DNA of 64,000 nucleotides from Monarcha castaneiventris obscurior (taxonomy: Eukaryota > Chordata > Aves > Passeriformes > Monarchidae): positions 372,001 to 436,000 of the forward strand of contig JAMPIT010000300.1 of NCBI GenBank assembly GCA_026261815.1, in the 5' to 3' direction. The notes beneath the pieces are model-generated. The model searched no databases. It saw nothing but the letters and a program-made list of their open reading frames with translations, and had not been told where the DNA came from. Position numbers and translations under genes: made by a program. Numbering within the stretch: the stretch's first letter is position 1; each line of letters starts with the position of its first letter. Positions 23,364-35,600 of this stretch are shown in pieces.

Positions 23364-23770
23364 TGTACAAAGCCCTCCAAGATCATCGAGTCCAGCTATT
23401 CCCCCAGCCCTGACAAGGCCACCGCTATGTCCTGTCCCCAGGTGCCACATCCACACAGCTTTTAAATCCTTCCAGGGATGGGGACTCCACCACAGTCCTG
23501 GGCAGTCTGTTCCAATGCCACCACCTTTTCAGTGAAGAAATTTTCTGTAATATCCACCCTGAGGCTCCCCTGGCCCAGGCTGAGGCCGTTCCCTGTCCTC
23601 CTGTCCCTGTTCCCTGGGAGCAGAGCCCGACTCCTCCCGGCTGCCCCCTCCTGTCAGGGACTTGTGCAGAGCCACAAGGTCCCCCCTGAGCCTCCTTTTC
23701 TCCAGGCTGAGCCCCTTTCCCAGCTCCCTCAGCTGCTCCTCATATGGCTTGTGCTACAGACCCTTTCCCA
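23364..23770 (-). mobile_element. CR1 LINE fragment, antisense
   Basis: The + strand shows the antisense of the CR1 3' region. It reads ATCATCGAGTCCAGC, then TTAAATCCTTCCAGGGATGG, GACTCCACCAC, GGGCAGTCTGTTCCAATG and CAGTGAAGAAATTTTCTGTAA. These are the diagnostic landmarks of bird CR1 elements. Only a truncated 3' part is present, typical of CR1 insertions. Open frames inside are remnants or chance. Confidence 0.9.
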
Positions 23771-24859
23771 GAAAGGCCTTTTCAAACCTGAACAATTCCA
23801 CGACTTCAGCAGATGGCTCTCTCAGGGCCTGCTTTCATTAGCCACAGCTTTTGTTACAACTTTGCTGCTTTGAGGTTGCTCAGGTGTGGCACCTGGTGTG
23901 AATCCTATTTCCCTCAAGAGAGAGGAGCAGTTTATGCAAGATACATGTGCAGCAGAGAAAGGTGAGATTATTTTGTGCATATCACAGCTTGGTTTCTGGT
24001 CGCTTTCCTAGAGGAGGACCGAGACAGAATATCTGTACATTCACTGTCATGGAGAACACTCAGTACTGGTGTGAGAGAAAGCAGGAGAAGCTGAAGGAAC
24101 ACCTCCAAAATTTCCTCTCTCTGCCTGATTTCCTGGCTGGTTTTAGGGACAGGCAGTTTTTGCTGACGTGACTTTCCATTATAAAGTTTCCATTGCTTTG
24201 GAAAATATTAACATTGCTGTGTAGATCAGACAGGCCCTACAGTTATATCTGGAATATCCTAAAGATTTAGTTCCCAGTAATAATAGGGCTAAGCCACAGC
24301 ACCGCCAGAGGCAAAAATTCTATTATTTGAAATGAAACTTCTCATAAATATCCAGCTATGAAGTACTTTTATATCAGCTGCTCTTATATAAACTGGACAA
24401 GGCAAACTGTCCTATCCATCAACATTAAGGTTGCCAAGAAAAATTACTCTTTATTCATTGTCTGCAAGTTTTGGAGATCTCCCTTTCCATTAGACTTTCC
24501 CAGGAAACACTGTGGTTTGCCAGTTTGAATAGCTCTGCTCGTAGCAGCACCAGTGTCAGCTTTGGGCTTCAACGTCCTTCTGTGCCCCCCGTCTCTGTGC
24601 CTCTGCAGGGAAAGGAAAAGGAATCTGTTAGTCCGTATTGAAATATACCCAAGCCTTTGATACTAGCACAAGTGCTATCAGGCACTTCTTTTGTCCTTGC
24701 AAGTTAAAAATTGAATGTCTACAGTGACCAACAATGAATATGCTGAAATACATAACAGGAGAAATCTATAGTCAGGCCCTGTTGGAGACAGGTGCAAGGT
24801 GAGTCTGGTCAAAACCTTTCATGGAAAGGTCAGCCTACAGGTAGGGGAAAAACATTAAT

Positions 24860-25160
24860 TTTGGGGTTTTTTTAAATTACATGTGAAACCTTAAAAAAAT
24901 AAGCCCCATTTTAACTTACGAAGAAAATAATGAAAATGTTATTAAAATATGCAAAATTTATAATTTAATTATACAATTACAGTCTTATAGTCTAATAGCC
25001 CCACTGTATTTTGCATATTAATGAACAATTGATCTCTTAAAGCTCACAGGAGAATCATTTACTTGATGCTGGAGAATAAGTTAATTATAGATCTCCTGCC
25101 TTTGATTAATGGATTTAATAATCATGTTACAGTAGGATTAACTTATAGTTCATGTGCTTA
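24860..25160. promoter_or_regulatory. Homeodomain/POU-motif-rich candidate enhancer
   Basis: A strongly AT-rich, repeat-free block with many ATTA/TAAT cores. It includes a composite TTTGCATATTAATGA (octamer/POU-like) next to AACAATTG (SOX-like). This motif density is typical of developmental conserved elements, but function and conservation are inferred only. Confidence 0.3.
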
Positions 25161-25933
25161 CAGCACTAATGATGAGATTCATGAAAGCAGTGTCAGCACA
25201 TAGGATTGGCCCCAGAAAAGGCCCTGTCTGGAGATCCCAGGACTGCCCCAGACAGCACTTCTGGGAGGAGCCAGCACATGGCATCACTCCACCCCATTTG
25301 CCACTTACTTCAGCAAAATTAAATCCTGCTCTCAGGTGAGCTAAGCACTTTGACTGAAGCTCAATTCTGGATACTGTGGGGGGAAAAATTTTCCTAGGAG
25401 GTGGATACAGTAGCAGATAATGCACATACCCACTGAGCACAGCCACCTGTAGCCTGCTATGACCCAGTACAACAGGCTGAACATTCATTTTCTTTAATGC
25501 TTCTTTTGGGCACATAATACAAGTATAAAATTCCTTGGATGGAAACACATTGACTCAGCCAAGATTTCCTATCTCTAAACGACCCTCAAATATAGGTAGG
25601 TAGTAGAGCCCAAGAGACAGAGACCTCTAGTTTCTCAATTTGACTCCAGATGTTCAAGGAGAGGAACCATTGCAGGACAGAGAAGGTAGAAGGAACACGT
25701 GGAAGGTTTTTGTACTTTGCTGTAATTCCTGACAGGACCCCTGCGCATGCTTATGTAAGAACCAGGTCTGCAAGTCTGGCAGGAGCCACACTGAGAAACC
25801 TTCACTTAATTAAAACTCACGTTGACACAAATAAAAACAGAATAAAGAGCTGAACCATATTTTGTCTGAAGGAGCAATACCTCAAATATCACCAGCAAAA
25901 GGATTTCAAATTGCATCAGACACATACCTTACC

Positions 25934-26035
25934 TATTATCACACAAAGCAGGGTAATGTGATACAAATCAGAAGTTGAGTGTAATATTATCACACAAAGC
26001 AGGGTAATGTGATACAAATCAGAAGTTGAGTGTAA
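25934..26035. repeat. Perfect 51-bp tandem duplication
   Basis: Two identical 51-bp copies lie at 25934-25984 and 25985-26035, starting TATTATCACACAAAGC and ending AAGTTGAGTGTAA. The lack of any difference suggests a recent event or an assembly duplication. Confidence 0.95.
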
Positions 26036-28899
26036 CACAGCCCTGGGCTGCTTTGCCATGTCCCCTCCCTGCCCATCATCCAACTCGTGTTTCCACAGGA
26101 AGGTGGCAGAACTCCTCACACTGATCCTGCCATATGGAAATACTGGGGAAAAGCCAGGGAAATTGCTACTCAGCCAGCACAGCCCTTCCTGCTGAGACCG
26201 AGGGTACAGGAATGCTGCTTCACCTTCCTGTTTGGGAAATGATTCTCCAAGGTGTCGTTTCCCAGCTGATGGCAGCTGGCTCCCCATCACTGCAGCCTCC
26301 TGCCCTCCTGGGGGCTGTGAGGCCTCCTGTGCCCTTGCCCCTGCAGGCAGCTCGTGGGGGCTGCTGTCTGAAAAGCACAGGGCACTGCTCTGTTTGTCCT
26401 GCAGCTCCACCAGTGAGGTTAATCCACTGCTGCTTTTGGTTTTTTCTGGGAAATATTTAGGGTAATTAAAGATTTGTGTTGAAAATCAACACTTTTCCCT
26501 ACCAAAGCAAGCTTCGGGGATTGGAGACACACTGAAGTAATGTCTGTTTTATTCCTGAAGTAGATGGGACTATGCCTTTAATGTGCCTCTTCAAACCCAG
26601 CTGTGCATCTCACTCTCTCTCCCTCCCCCTCCTCTTGCTCTGACTGCCACACATCCATCCAGTGTGGGGAGTTCTCCTTATCTTTTCACAGCTGGCTTGG
26701 TAATGAAAGACATTCAGAGAGTTACCAGACCATTTCTCCATGTCATACCACCGTGCTTTAACCTCAATTTGTTCCAGGTGATCTCAGGAATATGTGACCA
26801 AGTAACCTTCAGCTGCAGATCATCTGCCAGGTGGCAGCTGTTTAAACGAGACCACAGGCACTTCTAGTTCTTAATTTACAGGCTGAACCCACCAAGAATT
26901 CAGATTACATGAGTCAGGTAAATGCCAAAAATGCTTTCTAGGATATCTATGATGGGTTTCCTCTGTGCCAGCTCACAGGAGGCACTTCCTTGCAATACAC
27001 TCACTGTTTTACAGCCCTAAGATCCCAGGTTTCCTGAGACATGCCAGACAAAGCTCACCCTTATCAGGGGTGGTGCTGGCCTGCAGCCTTTCCTGCTTTG
27101 GCTCCACTTTGCACAAATGGCTTCACCCCTATAAACATTCCTTTACTACATATGAGCCTTAGCAAAGCCTTGTCCTGTAGATACTCATCCCCCACAGCTG
27201 TACAGACAGGTAATGAAATAGACTGTGGTGAGTAGATGCTATAATGCAAAACTGAAGTCCAATTAGGACTTGATAAAGAAATATGAAATAAAACACATTA
27301 AACAGGACAAAAGAATCAATTTCTCATTAAATTCAGCGGTTACCTTTTTCATAACTCTCAATGTTAAAAGCATCAATTACACACATAATTTACTCATCTA
27401 TTGTCTGATTCAGAGTTCAAAACAAAAACTTGCACTACAGAATATGAATTATCCCAGTTATCACAGGAAAAACAACCAGTGCCCTGCAAGTGTCTCCAGG
27501 CTGGCTCTGAGAAGTGCTATCAGTGTAGGCTGGGGGAAATTGCTTTATGTGCCGTTCAGGAGAAGGAAGTGATTTTGGGGCAGCCTGCCACTTAACTCAA
27601 AGGAAGAGGTAATCTCGAAGGGTGCAGAAGGTATGGAACTGAATTTGGGAAAAGCCATGGAAATGTTTGGGATGAAAAGTAAACATATGACCTCAAAAGA
27701 TTTGCCTTTGTGAATGCAGCCAGAGGATGCAAGGCTAGTACAACAAAAGGTGTTCTTCACTGAGCTTCTGTAAGCAGTTACACACCATGGATAAAAAAAC
27801 AGGGGAAAAACTGCTTGTGGAAGATTTTAAGAAAAGAAGGCACAAGCATGACTTCTCTTTTATTTCAGCTTGCTAATAGTGTCTTAGTTTTATGTTTATC
27901 TTCAAACTGTGATGCATGTAGGGTTATTTTAAGCTAACACAGAGAGACATTTCCTTTGTAGATAATGGTGATCCTTGACCCATGGCATTGAACCATGCTT
28001 GCAGGGGCTGTGGGTCCATGATGCTTCACTTCTACCTCTACAGCCCGGAAGGAGAATTGCTGGTGAGCTGCACGTGGTTTGAACAATGGTGACAGCGGCC
28101 TGTGGCCTACAGACACAAAATCTCATCAGCAGGGCAAGGGAAGGGGGATTTCCGCCAGGAGATAGGGAGCATGTCTAAATCCTGAGATGGACAAAGAACA
28201 GTGCAACACCTGGTGAGAAATGACCCTGCAAAGACATTTCCCTGAATTGGCAGACGCATATACACAGAAAACGTACAGAAAGAAATCCTAGTTACCTCTT
28301 TCATCTTCCTTCATAACCTGCAGTGTAAGTGCCTCTTAGGAAACTAAGGTAGAGAAGTGCTTTGAAAAGATGAGCACAGCATCTAACACTTCAGCAGAAT
28401 CTCCTTTTGAAGCTGTGGCAGTTTGCTCATGTTTGCCTGTGCTCTAAACCTTTTGCACATTGTTCCTAAAGCCAAACATGGACCACACTCTTTCGAGTTG
28501 CAAAGCACGGACACCCATAAACGCTGAAAGGAAAATATATGGAGAGAGAACAATGGGTTCTTTAATGGTTATAGGCATCTTTCATCTTAAACACGAGAGT
28601 TTAAAGTCAATTCCAGCTTCTTGGATTGCCTCTTGCTTGTATAGAGCCTGTAAATAAAGTGTTGCACCAGGCTCTAGAGTACTGTCTAATCCCCAGGGCA
28701 CTGGGATTTTAGGTGCTACTTCATACACGTTTATCTTTTTGTGACTGTCTATTTCGCCTGATGGAGGAGAGGGCCACTCCTCCCGTTAATTTTTTCATTT
28801 TACACTCCTTTACCCTATTCCCCTTTCTATGATAGTTGCAATGTAATGTTTCAGTAGAGCGAGGCTTTGCAAATTTGGCTCAATGAGACACAGAGCAAA

Positions 28900-29209
28900 C
28901 AGCTTTTCAGAGAGCTTTGACTCAGCTGTCAGAAGGGGCAGTTTGGTCTCTGTGCAAGCAGTACTCACATTCCAAACTGCATTAGAGAAAAGCTGCTGGG
29001 TTTTGATACATTTTTATAATCAGTTCCATGTTAGAAATCTGATGCTAATTTTTTCTTAAAGAGTGTGTTTGGAGTAGAGCTTATTTTCTAAAACAAAACC
29101 AGGATTGTGATGTTTTTCTCTCACTAGCTTGCTCTTTTTTTGGTTTGCTTTTTTTTCTCTCCCTGGCTTTCCTCCAAGGACCTTTTCTGCTTTTTGTTTC
29201 ACTCTCAAG
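28900..29209 (+). promoter_or_regulatory. Candidate promoter and 5' UTR of the KAZALD-like gene
   Basis: The 300 bases before the ATG contain TGACTCA at 28918-28924 (an AP-1/MAF-type site) and a TATA-like TTTTTATAAT at 29011-29020. No in-frame ATG precedes 29210. There is no CpG island, so a tissue-restricted promoter would fit. The transcription start is not defined by the sequence. Confidence 0.35.
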
Positions 29210-29666
29210 ATGAAGTACCGGATGGTTACAGCAGTGCTGGTGGCACTGGTACAGGTTTCTCAGAGTTTCCCTGCCTTATACCACCGAGGCTGGTGGAGGC
29301 TGTTAAGGGAAGGAGATAGTTGTGGAAAATGCGATTTGGCGCTCTGCTCTGAGCCTAAGGACTGTCCAGCCGGGACTGTGCTGGATCGCTGCGGCTGCTG
29401 CCCGGAATGTGGGAATGCGGAAGGTCAGATCTGTGACTTGGACCAGGGCAATCATTTTTACGGACAATGTGGGGATCACCTCGAGTGCAGGTTGGATGCT
29501 CATGAAGCAAAGTTGGGGGAAGTCCCTGAACCCCAGTGTGTCTGCAAATCTCAGGAGAGCATCTGTGGACCTGAAGGGAAAACCTACGAAAACATCTGTC
29601 AATTCAACAAGGCTTATGCTGGGAAAAGAAACATCAGCATGAAACATAAAGGGCCATGTGAATCAG
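29210..29666 (+). CDS. KAZALD-like exon 1 (signal peptide, IGFBP and Kazal domains)
   Basis: This is the largest exon, 457 nt, ending in phase 1 with donor GTAATG at 29667. It encodes the leader [19 protein letters not shown], the complete IGFBP-type domain and the Kazal-like module ending HKGPCES. The first ATG in this frame is at 29210. Confidence 0.92.
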
Positions 29667-32600
29667 GTAATGTGTACAGAGGCACTTCCAAACTGAAAAA
29701 AGATCTGATTCTTATCTTCAGATGTGTTACTAGCTACTCCAGTCTAACTTCATTAAACTAATACTGTTTTTTTGTTATAATTACCATTATTCTGTTATAA
29801 TACTACTTAGTGCTAACATGTGGTTCATCATCTGGTACTTAATCTCATATGTTATAAGCCTCTATATTAGACTAGTGGATTAAATCTCATGGTGACTAAT
29901 AAGCCATCAGTCTACAGACTGGGTCTGTTCTGAATTACCAGAGTATGATTTCCTTTCTACAAAAATTGTATGCGTATTAAGGTATCAGTAAACAGATATG
30001 ATAGTCTGGGAGGAATGGGCAAACTATTATTATAAGAGGACTGGCCTAATTGTAAAGTGGTGATAGTAAATCAGATCTCATTGATATCTATATTTCACTA
30101 TGTATACATCTATTGTATGTGCACACACACACAGGTACATGTATGTATGGGTGTGTGTTTATATGGATGCATGTGTGTATCCACCTGTGAAGATACATGG
30201 TAAGCAGTGAAGCAGGGGCAATAGAAGAAGATGGGGTTTAATTAACAGCTCTGTTCTTTTTACCAAAAAGGTCCAAAATAATCCAATTCAGGATCATCAT
30301 AAAATCTATCTAACCCATGAAATACAAATCCAAATATTATGACAGAATCAAGCTGAACCAATTTCCCTAAAGGACTCTTACAGTGCAGAGTTTTCTCTGA
30401 TGATTTTTAGTGGAAGGATTCTTAGATGGGCTTACAGGGGACTCCTGCTTCCTGCTCATATGCTTTTCCCATTCTTTGCATTACTACGAGTCATTAGTCC
30501 TGGGCACTTTCACTTAAGACACATCTATAGAATGAAAGTGTGAAGAGGCTTTTGTTTGTTTCTGAATGAGAAGTTACTGTGATTTTTTTTAAGTTAATCA
30601 AATATTTTTCAAATTAAGTAACTAGAAGAGGTCTGTGGGTCACAAATTGGTCACAGTTCTGGGAATCTGAAATTGCAGCTCTGGCAAAGGATTACGTATG
30701 AGAGTAACTTGGGTATATTTTACTCACTCCTCTCTAGCAGTTTTAGACTGTATGCTGTGGTTTTATATTGAATGAACAATGAATATTGAACACTTAAAAG
30801 GAAAAGTGATGAACAGTTAATATCAGGCTTCTTTCCTCCTTCTCTAGCTGCAAGAGAAAGATCTTTTAAAGAATCCTTTATTTGGTATCAGGGTATTAAG
30901 CTGTGAAATGAGGCTTGTCAGGGAAGGGACATGCATGCCAGCCTGCAGGACAGCTGAAAGCCTGTTAGCCGTGGGAAGGCGTCTTTGTTTGGGATTAAGT
31001 AGCCATAGTTCTTGTGGCATAACCACTCCAGCAAGACTTCGGCCAGAAGTGCCACCCCCTTAGCGAGTGCCCGTAACTTTGCAGCACCGGCGGCTGCTCA
31101 GGCACACAGGCTTAAAGCAGTGGTCCCTCTAATTATTTTAACAGAGCTGGCCGTGTCCAAGAGACTTTAATTTGGAAGTACTACCCCTTTTAGTTGCTGG
31201 TGTCATCCAGCAGGCCCCCAGTTGTGCCGAGGCGCGTCCCAGTGCTGCTCCTCAAGCAGGAGGAAGGAACTTAGCTGCTCCGGTCTGCATCTAGGCATCA
31301 CCCCCAGCACTTTCCCGCTACTGTCCTGGCTCCCCAGAAAAGCTGGAGCCTCTCTCCAGGAATGCAGAGAATTATCCTAACCTCTCAGCTTACTGAATTG
31401 CACAGAAGCCTGCGGAAAGCTCACGGCCATGTCAGTGCTGCGCAGAGTTTAGTTACTAAAGAAGCTGTGGCGGAGGAGAGAGCCCGGCCGGAGCATGTCC
31501 GAGCTGGGCAGAGCCCTGGAGCCTGGGCAGGGTGCTGGGCTGGCAGCGACGGGGGCCACAAACGCGCTTCTCTTGTGCCCGAGCTGCCGCTCCCCAACGC
31601 CGGCTCGGAAGCGTCACAGCCTGGCCGGAGCCCGGGGAGCGCGGGGAGCGCGGGGCTCGGAGGGGCTCGGAGGGGCTCGGAGGGGCTCGGAGGGGCTCGG
31701 AGGGGCTCGGAGGGGCTCGGAGGAGCTCGGAGGAGCTCGGAGGAGCTCGGAGAGGCTCGGAGGAGCTCGGAGGAGCTCGGAGGGGCTCGGAGGAGCTCGG
31801 AGGGGCTCGGAGGAGCTCGGAGGGGCTCGGAGGGGCACAGCGGGGCTCGGAGGGGCTCGGAGGAGCTCGGAGGAGCTCGGAGGGGCTCGGAGGGGCACAG
31901 CGGGGCTCGGAGGGGCTCGGAGGGGCTCGGAGGGGCTCGGAGGGGCACAGCGGGTCTCGGAGGGGCTCGGAGGGGCACAGCGGGGCTCGGAGGGGCTCGG
32001 AGGGGCACAGCGGGCACGGCTGCCCCGGGAGCCGCAGCCGGAGAGCACCGCGCTCCAGCCGGGCCTCTCAGGGCGCCGCTGGTGACAAAAGGCACCAGGG
32101 AACCTCTGGCTCTGAGAGCAGCGAACGCTGCAGCACGGGCTGTCCTGACTCCGATTTGCATGCGAAACAAACACAGAGCACTGTGGGGTTTTGGTACCAC
32201 GCTATAAATATAACCTTCACTCAGCTCAAAGTACTTTGTTTTGTTTTTCTCTCCTTCAAAGCATCTGCTGTTTCCTCTTGATGCCAAATGGATTAATTGT
32301 ATACAGCAACCAATGAATAAATAAATAACAATAAACTCCTTTCATCAGAGGAATACAGCCTTTCATCTTTCTTCTCTTTCCAGAAAAAGGAGAAGAAAAA
32401 GGTCTAACTTGCTAAAGAAACACGGAAAATACCTTTCTTTTCGTGAAAGCCAGTTCTGATCAGTTTATCCAATAATTTACCAAAGTTACTAAGTACATTG
32501 ATTATATGCAGATTCTCCACACTTAAACCATCCCCATTGACATTCAAGCATTGCTCGTTGATAATTTAATGAACTAGCAGAACAATCTAGCAGTGATTAT

Positions 32601-35600
32601 ATTTAGCTGTATCAAATGATTTATTTTAAATGAAAATTTTGGAGTAAAAACAAATAACCAAGGCACAAAATCTTCTGCTATTTCCATCTAAACAGACATA
32701 GATTAGCAAAAATTAATTATATACAATATGAGAAAAAAATCCTATTAATTATGTAATTAATTGGTGTGGAGTGATAGTGGGTTGACTGTGAAAGGTAAAA
32801 CAGTATTTTGACTTTTCCTGGCTTCTGGTTTACATCTTCTGTGACACATAGGGATAATTCATGACTGACTGGAAAAGGAAAAGATGCAGCTCCTGCCCAT
32901 TCAACTCTGGACACTGGGACATCAGAACATTTTCCATAGCTATGAACAAAACTTCATCTCCTCCAGGAATCAAAATGACAGGTTATCATAAGAGTAAAAC
33001 TCTGTTTCTAATCAGTTATGCAAACAAAGTACACACAGATATGAATGGGAGAGTTTGTCCGAACACAAAACCTGAAACACTCAAAAATAAAGTTTATAAA
33101 CTTCTGTTTAAATTGTAGAACATTACTTCGATTTTCTTCCACAAAACACTGCAAAATGATGTCGTGAGTCTTGCAGTGTTTTATTTCTAGAAGCACTTCA
33201 AGTTTGAGTGGACAATGAAAGTACTGGTGGAGTGTTCAGATTCAGAAAGAGCAGTGTTAGACCAGAACTCCTGCTTGCTGTGAGTTTGGTCTCGGGTGAT
33301 GCCAGTCCTGGTCAGCCCTGGACTCAGCTCTGACCACGCCCAGGCATTTCCGAGCTGTCTGCTGGAGTGTCCTCACAGTTAAAGGCAAGAGAGGTATTTC
33401 CAGTGTGGAATTCATCCTGGTGTATGGTAGGCAGTGCTGGACAGCTGTAATGAGAATTTGTAATACAGACCTTTGTGTCCCCCAGGCTCCAGATGTGTTC
33501 CCATGGATGGCCTCGCTGGGCTGAGCCACGGCTGGGGAAAGTGACATGGGCAGCACCCAGTCCTTGGCCACACGTCAGTGTTGTCAGGGGAGCCACAGGA
33601 CACCTGACTTAACAGCACAACAAAAATACTCACCAGGCAACATCTATTTGAAAATTTTTTACACTGTCACTGTGTGGCAACAATTCAAAGAACTCCTGTG
33701 AGTCAGTGTGGACATTTGGTTTCTTTTGTACATTTTAGGCTTAACTACAGTGGATGTATCGTTAAAAGGAGTGCGGTTTCAATTAATATTAGATGTAACA
33801 TTATGTTTTAATATCAGTCCCTCTGTGATCAGTCCATAGGCAAAAAAAAAAAAAAAGCTAATCCAATATATTCAGTTAATGCTGATTTGAATACAGGATT
33901 TTTAAAATAATAGATTCTGAATGTACATTTCTCGTGAAAGTAAAAGCATTTAAGGGTTTAAGTTTCCTAGTTTGAAAAATCTTATTTTTGACAAGTAGCA
34001 ACATTGTTTAATGAGGCATTTATAAATGGGAAAATTGGTAGTTTTCTGTATCATTTGTTTGTAATTAATTTTAATCAGTATGCATTTAATATTTGGTGCA
34101 CAGACACCAATCCTGAAAAACTGACAAATGTGTTATAAATTGTTGCTTGAAAACATGGAACGGGCTGTTACAATTTCAAATGCCAACGCATAAATGCTGC
34201 ACCTAGGTATTGATTCAAATATTGCAAGTAAAAATATATTCATTATTTACTTTAAGTTTCTGTTTCCAAGCATCTGGGATCTGGGGGGAAAAAAAATTAA
34301 TTAAATGCATGCCCAATGGCCCAGAAAATGCATTCTTTTTTGAACACCGGTCTAGAAATAGATAGAAAACAGATTTTCATAGGCAAAACATTTCTTGTTG
34401 TCGACAAATAGATCAGGGGTAAAAACCCAGAGATCTCCAAACCAGGAAATCTGTGCTAGCAGTAAATGTACTATTTTTGTCTGTGCCGCCGCACATCATC
34501 ATCCCCTGTTAACACAGGAGATGAGCAGTGCGCTCACACACGCCCGCAGAGGGATGTGCCCCGCGATCAGGTGTGAAGGCACCGGGAATGGGTTACGAAG
34601 GCACGGGGAATGGGGTGTGGCTCCGGTGCCTTCAAGCCCCCGGACTGGCTCCCTCTCGTGGCTGCCGGCAGATTTTGCTTCGGGAAAAGGGAAAAGGGAG
34701 AATTCCGAGGTAATCAATAAACACTGGAGGGGGTGACGGTAAGAGAACACGAGGAAACAAGAAAGTGGAAATGTAACAGGTATAATAAGCATAACATGAA
34801 ACTTCATAGAAATAATTGGATTTCAATCCCTTTCATTCCTAACACTAATATTGGATGACATCAGTAGCAATTGAGGACAAATATGAAATGCTGTTACTCT
34901 GTAACTTGTGACTTCCATGTCCAGTGCTGGACAATGGTTTAGCAGCTTCAAGGCAATGATGTACTCTGAAAACAAACCTGACAAGCCAGCAACGGCAGTA
35001 TTTTGGCTTTTAGCTAACCAAAATGTAACACATTCAGAGCTGTCATACAATCAAATCACTCTGTGACTTGTCTGCTACAGAATTTCTTGCGCTTTCTTCT
35101 GAAGCCCAGGTCGGGTACTGGCAGCTCTGTTGGGGGGCCCCGAGCCTGGTCTACGATGACAGCTCATGGGGCAAAATTAAGCCCTTAATTTCAGCTCAGG
35201 TTCTACGATCATCTGCAAGGGAAAAAACAGACTTAAATAAGCGTGTTTAGAAAGCACAGACACGACGTTTTCTGAGGCGTAAAAGATGCTTGGAATTACG
35301 TGGCTCTTCACAGCACGTGAGAAGCAAAAGGCAAATGCAATCTGATGGTATCGTGAGACACAGGGATTAATGTTACTCGCCTCTGTGTTTGTTTTCTTTT
35401 GTACACTGTCTTCGAAAACACCGCTGTCTGTTCTTTGCAGCTCCAGTTATATCTATGCCACCTCAGGATGCCCAGAATTACACTGGCAATGATGTCATTT
35501 TTGGCTGTGAGGTGTCAGCCTATCCTATGCCACAGCTTGAATGGAAAAAAAAGGGGAATAAAATGTTTCTGCCAGGAGATGACACCCACATCTCTGTTCA

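Larger units (their letters stand above)
23771..28899. other. Intergenic DNA between GABRP and the KAZALD-like gene
   Basis: No supported exons. The stretch contains the AT-rich regulatory candidate at 24860-25160 and the 51-bp tandem duplication at 25934-26035, each listed separately. The rest shows no recognised element. Confidence 0.6.

Noticed and set aside
23478..23873. 131-aa open frame
   Set aside because: It is the antisense of a CR1 3' fragment.
31362..32287. Several 186-288-aa frames on both strands
   Set aside because: The 10-bp repeat keeps all frames open; no family signature outside it.
34575..34615. Two-copy 22-bp repeat (GAAGGCAC...GGGAATGGG)
   Set aside because: Too short and imperfect to be a meaningful element.
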